Shown in pieces: positions 57,374 through 64,000 of a stretch of 64,000 nt of DNA. Position 1 is the stretch's first letter; every line of letters begins with the position of its first letter. The notes beneath the pieces were generated by a model, which saw only the letters and a list, made by a program, of their open reading frames with translations, was not told where the DNA came from and did not search any database. The position numbers were made by a program, and so were the translations under genes. Source of the stretch: Lenzites betulinus (taxonomy: Eukaryota; Basidiomycota; Agaricomycetes; Polyporales; Polyporaceae); assembly GCA_022264855.1 (NCBI GenBank), contig JABYQU010000006.1:930001-994000 (forward strand). The letters run 5' to 3'.

Positions 57374-59657
57374 ATGAGCTTTACTCCCGGGGTATGGCCT
57401 CCGCTGTTCCATCTAACTTCCCTACCACCTCTGATATCGCCGATATAGAACAGCTCCTTAGCGTTTGCGTGGGCTCTTCCATCGCACCCAACATATGCAC
57501 ATGCTACCGCACATCAGGGCCAATTTGGGGCCAGGGATGTTCATGCGGCCGCAACCAACACTCTACCAGAAACACAGCAGGCAAATATTCAACATATGAC
57601 TCCCAGACCACGAACCCTGTCTTCGCATGCTGTCGCTTCATCGTCTCGAGCCCAGAGGCCGCCTCAAAATCAATACAACACCGAGAATCTGACGTCTGTT
57701 GCTCAGAATTCGACTCCCACCACTGTCGCTTTCGAGGATGGTCGGGGGGTCAACCGGGACTTCCAGCCACGGGTGCAGGATACTGTCGAACGATTTCCTG
57801 GTGCTCATGTGAGTTTCACCCTCTTATTCCCTGTTTGCATGCCGTGAAGCACCTACGTATAACAGGGTACGGTTGACCTACTCCCCTCTTCGGAACAATC
57901 GTTTCCTATCAATATTGATCCTATAGCTTCGTCTTACAATCACTCTCAGCTCGAGACTGGCCTCCGATACTCGGTATGTCTGCGATAAGCATCTCCTCTG
58001 ACCTATCTGAGTCTTTGTTACGTAGAATACACGAGATTCCGTGATGATCATAGGCCGCGGGCCACAGTCGGCTACCCAGGGGCTTACGGGTCGATTCGGT
58101 AGGCTGGAAGCGCACCTAGTGGATGAGGAAAGATCAGAACGAGAGGCACGGCAAGCTCTGTCCTCGGGTCAAAACCAGCAGAGCACCCACGAGGTTCGTA
58201 CTGTGCGTGATACGAGTGCTTCTTCTAACCTACGTATAGATTTCTGCATCACGTGTTCATTTTACACAAGGGAATAAGGGGAAAGCTCGAGAAACAGTCG
58301 CAACAGTACCGCCGTCTCTGCCCAACTGATACCCACACTTCGTCGGCTCACTATTATCTGCTTAGACTGCATCGAACGTCCCAAACAATCGGGCCCCTTC
58401 GCCCGGCTCGTCTCGGGGGCCTTATATAAACGTTCTTCCGCAAGAGTCCCACGATGATGTGTGTCATGAGTACCACTCAACTGAGATGTGGTGAATAACC
58501 TGATCCCTACAGGCACAGTTCCCGGCAACGGAATTCCCCTGGTGGACGGTCATCCCATACTTGACATATCCATATGGGCTCGCCGAGATCGTTGAAAGCC
58601 TACGTATTGCGGAAAACTCGACAGCCTGGACACAAGCCGTTCGCGCTGGAGTGATACTGACTGCTCGTGTAGAAGACATGGTGGGGTATTCGACATGTCG
58701 TGTGCCCATGGCATGGACTAACATCTGTTCCCGTAGCGCGATCAGTACAGCGGACTCCGCCCACCCAAACACCTTAGGATCAGCAACGCTCCACTCTCTC
58801 CGCAGGAGTGGATTACGTACTGGATTGGCCTGCAGCCGCTGCGGCGTCGCCTGGGGTTGTCCGGTGGGCAACCTATCACCCCAGACCAGTTACATCGTCC
58901 AAACAACACAATATCATCGGATTGGTCGTGTTTTTGGAACGACACTCGTGACGTTGTATTCAAAACTCTAGTCGGTCTGAAAACCCTTTGGCCGGGTGCC
59001 TCTCAGAGACACGCAAGCACTGAAAGAATGAGCGAAGTCAAGTGGTTAGCATGGGTCTCGGACGTGAGTTGGAGCTTCCGGCAGATGGTGCACCTGTAAG
59101 TTGCCCGTTTTCACTCGGAATTGTTGATTCACGTTCACTACGCACCGGATGGTTTAAAGCGTCACAAACTACAAGCAGCATGTGTTGCAGCACATACCCA
59201 CTAAGCCTTCGTCAAGCCTTCAGGGTGGCGCAGTGGCACAGTCGGTCTTGCCATCAGATAGCGAGTCGACGCCTCGGCTCGCTACCTCGCGGCTCCCGCT
59301 GGAAAGCGTCAATGCTCTGCCATCAGGGGAATTCCAGTAAGCGTTTTGCGTCTCATATAACCGTTGAGCTGATACAATTCAAGCGTCGGGCTGGAGACCG
59401 ACATGATAGTGTCTAGGAAAAGGGTGTTGGAGAGTACTGACGGTGACGGACCGCAACCGAAGCGACCAAAGGTGGTCCAGTAAGTGAGGAATCATTAGCA
59501 CACAAATGTACTGATCAATTTCTATAGGCGTTCGGCTGTCTTGCCAGTGGCATTGGGTAGAAGAACAGACAACCAAAGCATGTTTCGCCCTAATGAACAT
59601 ATAGAGCCCTATCGGGGGTCAGCCGATGCGGATATCATTGTTATGGACTTCCATTAA
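57374..59657 (+). CDS. Uncharacterised multi-exon protein
   Basis: Exons 57374-57391, 57449-57808, 57866-57973 and 58026-58193 close in phase 0 from ATG (MSFTPG). They give a Gln/Ser-rich part and a coiled coil (GRFGRLEAHLVDEERSERE). Later exons 58513-58680 (FPWWTVIPYLTYPYGLAEIV) and 58737-59063 (SPQEWITYWIGLQPLRRRLG, then DWSCFWNDTRDVVFKTLVGL) also join cleanly. A basic end (KRVLESTDGDGPQPKRPKVV) splices to a last exon, 59528-59657, ending IIVMDFH. The joints around 58200-58512 and 59064-59400 are not resolved, so two genes are possible. I do not recognise the family. The coiled coil plus acidic/basic ends hint at a nuclear protein similar in style to the gene at 23747. Confidence 0.5.
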
Positions 59658-60134
59658 CCGACTTCAGTGTAACAGAACTTAATGTAATGCGTGAATCAGT
59701 TCGTTCGAAGTGTGGGATACGACAAATGGATTGTGCGTCCGCAGAGCGCGGAAGCATGTATGATGCACTCAAGGAAGCACTGGGACAAGTACGTCACAGT
59801 CAACGGGGGGACACTTAAGTTGAAGAGGTCTCTGTCGTATAAAATAAAGCCTGCCACTGCTACTTCGCCGGTGAAGCACCGCGATAAATGGGAGAACGCC
59901 GCAGTGGAGTATTGAGCGAGTGGTAGAGGTCTAGGAGTAAATAGAGAAGCGAAATATATGTGCTTGTGACGGACACTGTGGGACTAGCAGCGAATGAGTG
60001 TGTTTCAAGTAATAGAAGGCGGCGTACGCGCTATGAGGAGACGGGCGACGACTCCAGAGACGGCGAGGCAACAAGGCCATGGAGAGGCCACGAAGGACGG
60101 GGAATTGAGGCCATGTAGGACGATGCGAGGAGGC

Positions 60135-60385
60135 CACTGAAGCCGACGGGGCGACGGGGAAAAGGGGCGGTCTGGCGACGAGGAAACGGGGCGGTCTGGC
60201 GACGGGGAAACGGCGAGACGGCGAGACGGTGACTCGACGGGGAGACGGTGCAAGGTGCACGGGGCGGTCTGGCCATGGGCGACAGGGAGGCGGGGAGAAG
60301 GGGAGAAAGGGAGGCGGGGAGGCTGGGAGAAGGGGGGGCGGGGAGAAGGGGAGAAGGGGAGACGGGGCAAGGGGGCGACCGGACG
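60135..60385 (+). repeat. Polypurine low-complexity tract (right copy)
   Basis: G-rich counterpart of 35850-36095, with GGGGAGACGGGG-type units and a G7 run where the left copy has six. Confidence 0.8.
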
Positions 60386-62072
60386 ACCAGACGATGCAGC
60401 GACAGGCCACAATCCTGGAGAATACTAGGAGGACGATACTATATTTTTGCGTCGAGTATTTTCGTTGGGCGAAAGACGAGAAAGATGATCAGCTCGCGAC
60501 ATTTGTGGGGGAAGGGAGTGAGAGGGGGGAGGGGGAAGGGGGACGTGCTGACAGAATAATCTGGCAAAGGGCGCCATGGATCGGGGAGGACACCCTGAGA
60601 ATTGTTACAGCTACTTTGCTTCCTCAAAATAAACAAGAGTATCCGATTTCCACCGCTACTACGCCTCCCCACGGTGACCATCCCCTCCATCCCAGGGCGC
60701 TCTTCCTCGTTCGATCCGCCATGTTCATCGGCTCCCTCGCGGTTGCTTGAGCGACTCTCATGAACCTCTGTTTCCTATACCTCTGCACTCTTTCTAAACC
60801 ATACCTCTTCTTCGTTATCTCTTGCGGCCGGCCACTCCAGCTGACGCCCCGCATACCAGCACAAACCGAATCAGAGTCTCGCTACCCACTGACCAGAAGC
60901 AGGGACGACCAGGACACTCACCATACGTACCAGGTAAGCTATTCTTTAGGAAATTGCATAGTACGCCGTAGGTTGAGCAAGCTTGAAATGGCCTGGGGCT
61001 GGCACCGCGCATCCGAATAGCAGTGTCTCCGTGAACGTCCCGCCCAGCGTCGAGGAGCCACTGTGTTAGATCCAACGGTGAGTCGACGGCTATCCACATA
61101 TTCATATATATGGCCCTCCATCCCTCACCGTGTATGGCTTGCTGGCGGGGTGTAGGCTTCCACCCACGCGGCTCGGCACCCTCCGTCGCTGGCGCTTATA
61201 AGTAGCCCTTCAAGTTGGAGCCGCTGGGCATCGCCGGAACTTCGTGAGGCCTGACCGACATCACAGAACTTTGTCCGTTCCGGCGAGCCTCTCGTTATGT
61301 AGATGCCTTGACTCGTGCTGCTATCGGGATCTCTCAGAAGAGTTGAGTAGTACCTTTCGTAGCAGTAGTACTGGTACCAGATCTCTGTAGCGCACTCTGG
61401 GTGTTTGTCTTACCTGGTAAACCGCGACAAACAAAGAATAGGCGCCCGTGGCGAACCGGGTAGTTCGAGTACCGTCTCCCTCCCTCCTGCCACCAGTTCA
61501 GCGCCATCTTTCTCGAGCCACTGCCGTTGTTAAATCTTCCTCCCCCCATAACATTGGAATCTTTGTGAGTATGAACGTTCACTACCTTTACTTGCATGCT
61601 CCAAGCAATCGTGCTCACTGCCAATGGAAGACTAAGTGGTCCCGAGCAGAGCTCCGGATACTTGACATCGCCCCGTAATTTCATGGGAATTGTGGGACAT
61701 ACGCGACCTCCGTTACCGTCTTTGGAACTTATTGCCTCATGGCCGCTCCGTCGTCATGCGTGCCGGTCTCGGCGTCAGCCGTATCGCGCAGTACGACCAC
61801 CGCGCCTGTCCATGTATCACTCAATGGGCGGTGGGGCCCTGACCGTTCACCGCCTGGGCTTCTCGCATATCATATTGACATAGCTAGAGGCGAGCCATCA
61901 GATGATGTGCCTCCCGCTGAGACGCTTCTAGCATCCTTGCGTAAGGACCTTCCCCGACCAATGACATGCTATCAACTCGCTAGCGCGACACTCAGTGCAA
62001 TATATAAGCATGTTGGTCGACTAGCATATACGGTGCACAGCACTCGTGTCTTTGTACTGTCCGCCACAACTC

Positions 62073-63278
62073 ATGGCAATCGAACTGGTCTCAGCCGAAG
62101 CACCATATAGCGACAGTGATCCCGACGGAGCCTTCGCATACCTTGTGCCGGTTGACAATGACGAGATTCCAACGTATTTTTTAGCCAGAGGAGCTAGGCT
62201 CTTCGCACGCAACCCCGATGTCCCATACCCTCTTCCGGTGGACCCGCGGGAGCAATTTGTACGTTCCGTGTTTGGCTGAGGCTCTTCTGGGTACTGACAA
62301 GTGATATCTCGCCAGAGGCAGAATGATCTTCATGATGTCATCCGTGGTTTGACTTGGAACCGTTGCGCCGAATGGCTCTTACACGCTCTCGAAAATCATC
62401 CGAACGAGCGTCGTCGCGTGCTAGACGTTGGAACTGGTACTGGCGCATGGTACGAATCCGCGTTATCGCTCAGCTATTCGCTTTCAATTGCTCATGAAAT
62501 GTCTGTAGGATGCTCGAAATGGCAGAACATTTCCCTCATGTACTATTCACTGGGATCGACATAGGCATGTTATCAACTGTATCTGTATAATAGCCCCCTT
62601 CTCTAAGCTTCGTCACAGTACCCATATCTACGCGCTCTCCCCCTGCAAACGTGATCCTTCAGTTATACGATGTTACGCTTGGACTTCCGCACGCTTCTTC
62701 TTCCTTCGATATTATACATGCACGCATGATTACTCTGGGAGTACGTCTCATGCCTTCAAGAATGCCGTGACTTGAGTGCTCACCGACATTTACAGGTACG
62801 CGACTACTTGGCATTCGTGAACGAAGCTGCCCGTGTTCTCAGACCGGGAGGCCTCCTTTCTATATGCGAGTGGACGAGGTCGATCGGCATCTCGGGTCAG
62901 ATCGATGTTGCTCTCCGTGCACCTCGGGCTTGCGCGTTTCTCATCGTTCTCGACAACGCCCTTCGTTCAACACTCAATTATCCTCCGACAGCCTTCGATA
63001 TGGCAAGATGTGTCGCCAACCAAGAAGAACTACGCACCCTTCAATCCTCCGTCATTTCTGTACCGGTGGGCGACTGGCACGAAGACCAAAACATGAAGGC
63101 GCTCGGTGTGAAGTATCGCGACGTCCTTGTCGCATATGCTCACTCCATGCGCACATTCCTGGAGGGGTTTCACGCCGCAGACGATGTGGATGGGTTGATA
63201 GATGGATTCATCGCCGATCTACATGGTCAGAATTCGCTTGTTTCAGCCTACTATGTCAATCACGCCGAGCGGATTTGA
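62073..63278 (+). CDS. SAM-dependent methyltransferase, LaeA/UMTA-like (copy B)
   Basis: Exons 62073-62258, 62316-62449, 62509-62564, 62619-62740 and 62796-63278 close in phase for 326 aa. Motif I is RRVLDVGTGTGAW. FTGIDI, SSFDIIHARMITLG and EAARVLRPGGLLSICEW follow. Intron positions match copy A. Intron 3 begins GCATGT instead of the GTATGT of copy A, so it would be a GC-AG intron. From the KALGVKYRD codons to the stop, and through the downstream flank, the DNA is nearly identical to copy A, with only rare differences (for example ADDVDG against ADVVDG). Upstream of that point the proteins differ at roughly a third or more of positions. Confidence 0.88.
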
Positions 63279-63498
63279 AGATGGTGGGTGGGTGAGTGGG
63301 CGGGCGGGCGGGTGCATCGTTCGTAACATCGAAGTAGCGAGATTGCAGTTATGTTGTAGAGCAGCTTGCGTTAGTGTTGCGCCCCGATGTATATCACTGC
63401 TGCTCTTTCTAAAGGCACGCCCTTCGCGATGACAGTCTCTTGAATTGTCCGAAGGTTACTATCATTATAAACGTGCATACAGAGACCAGTATCCTGCC

Positions 63499-64000
63499 CT
63501 ACTCCCGGAGTGCGTGCTCGCCATTCCACCCCAAGAGCTTCTCGAAAGGGCAGTCGTCCACGCTATGATCCGCGCCGTGGCAGCCGGAGCAGACGATGTT
63601 CGCGACCCGCGATCCAACACGCACGAAGCTGTGAGCATACTCCGCAGCTCCTAGGACGTTCCGCCATATGCACCAGAGATCGGGGGAAGTCGTAGGGGAC
63701 GCACAATATACGTTCACAATCCACTCTCCCGAGCGAGAGCGCCGAGCCACCTGTACCTTCAGAGACTGCGCGAGAACGTCCGCGATAACCTCCGGCGGGC
63801 AATCACGGAATCGAGGATTGTCAACTGCGAAAGAGGCGGTGAAGAGACGATACTTGGGGGAGAACATGGTCCGTCGAACGATATCCTTCAAAGTAGCGGG
63901 GTCCTGGCTGGTAAAGCCCCGGAGAGTGAAGAGGAGGTCAGGTATGACCGGAAGGAGGTCGTAGGCGAAAAAGGAGAGCGCCTCTGTCGACCAGCACGTA
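63499..64000 (-). CDS. CCHC zinc-knuckle protein, second copy (C-terminal part only)
   Basis: Matches the last third of the gene at 31181-32708, including CSGCHGADHSVDDC and the same stop. It continues beyond the window, so whether the 5' part is conserved is not visible. Confidence 0.6.
   Translation of the reverse strand, partial: TCWSTEALSFFAYDLLPVIPDLLFTLRGFTSQDPATLKDIVRRTMFSPKYRLFTASFAVDNPRFRDCPPEVIADVLAQSLKVQVARRSRSGEWIVNVYCASPTTSPDLWCIWRNVLGAAEYAHSFVRVGSRVANIVCSGCHGADHSVDDCPFEKLLGWNGEHALRE

Larger units (their letters stand above)
59841..64000. repeat. Module 3, right copy (inverted, cut by window end)
   Basis: Reverse complement of 36390-32207 except for the diverged methyltransferase core (61964-63091). 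The pairing is still running at the last base of the window. Confidence 0.93.

Noticed and set aside
61440..61480. tRNA-like T-arm sequence (GTAGTTCGAGTACC)
   Set aside because: No matching acceptor stem, D-arm or anticodon arm could be drawn around it.
17714..64000. Idea of one large perfect palindrome
   Set aside because: The pair sums differ between modules and the module order is the same on both sides, which a single palindrome cannot give.

Overview
The window looks like genomic DNA of an Agaricomycete basidiomycete, probably a polypore-type mushroom. The evidence is: genes split by many 45-65 nt GT-AG introns, moderately high GC, a Tnp2-type CACTA transposase, a PAS/GATA white-collar-like regulator, LaeA-like methyltransferases, and several protein families I recognise only from mushroom genomes. 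No search could be run. Gene models were built by hand and checked by whether exon phases close.

Left part (1-12.2 kb) is ordinary core genome: the 3' end of an acidic-tailed protein (+), a GEN1/YEN1 Holliday-junction resolvase (-, 1048 aa, all XPG acidic motifs present), an unrecognised two-exon gene (-), and an 11-exon Cid1-type RNA nucleotidyltransferase with a long disordered tail (-, 1137 aa). A mostly empty transition follows. From 13.7 kb the window becomes accessory DNA, starting with an apparently intact CACTA transposase gene (-).

The rest (17.7-64 kb) is built from three large near-identical modules, each present twice. Module 1 is 17714-20756 / 40527-43569 (about 3.0 kb). Module 2 is 21217-28044 / 49021-55847 (about 6.8 kb). 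Module 3 is 32207-36390 / 59841-64000 and runs off the window end. In every pair the second copy is inverted, yet the modules keep the same order (1-2-3 then 1'-2'-3'), so this is not one simple palindrome. Module 1 carries a gene with an acidic head and a histone-H1-like Lys/Ala/Pro tail. Module 2 carries an HMG-box gene, an unknown four-exon gene, a SUN-domain (nuclear-envelope) gene and a further unknown gene. Module 3 carries a methyltransferase whose 5' two thirds is strongly diverged between copies while both flanks are almost identical, plus a CCHC zinc-knuckle protein.

Between the modules lie single-copy genes: F-box-like family members (one decayed, one intact), a protein with a Cys cluster and a possible caspase/CHAT-like His-Cys fold, a PAS protein with two GATA fingers, and an unknown multi-exon gene. 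The picture is a fast-evolving region shaped by duplication, segment-wise inversion and probably gene conversion. It combines nuclear-envelope, chromatin, transcription-factor and methyltransferase genes.
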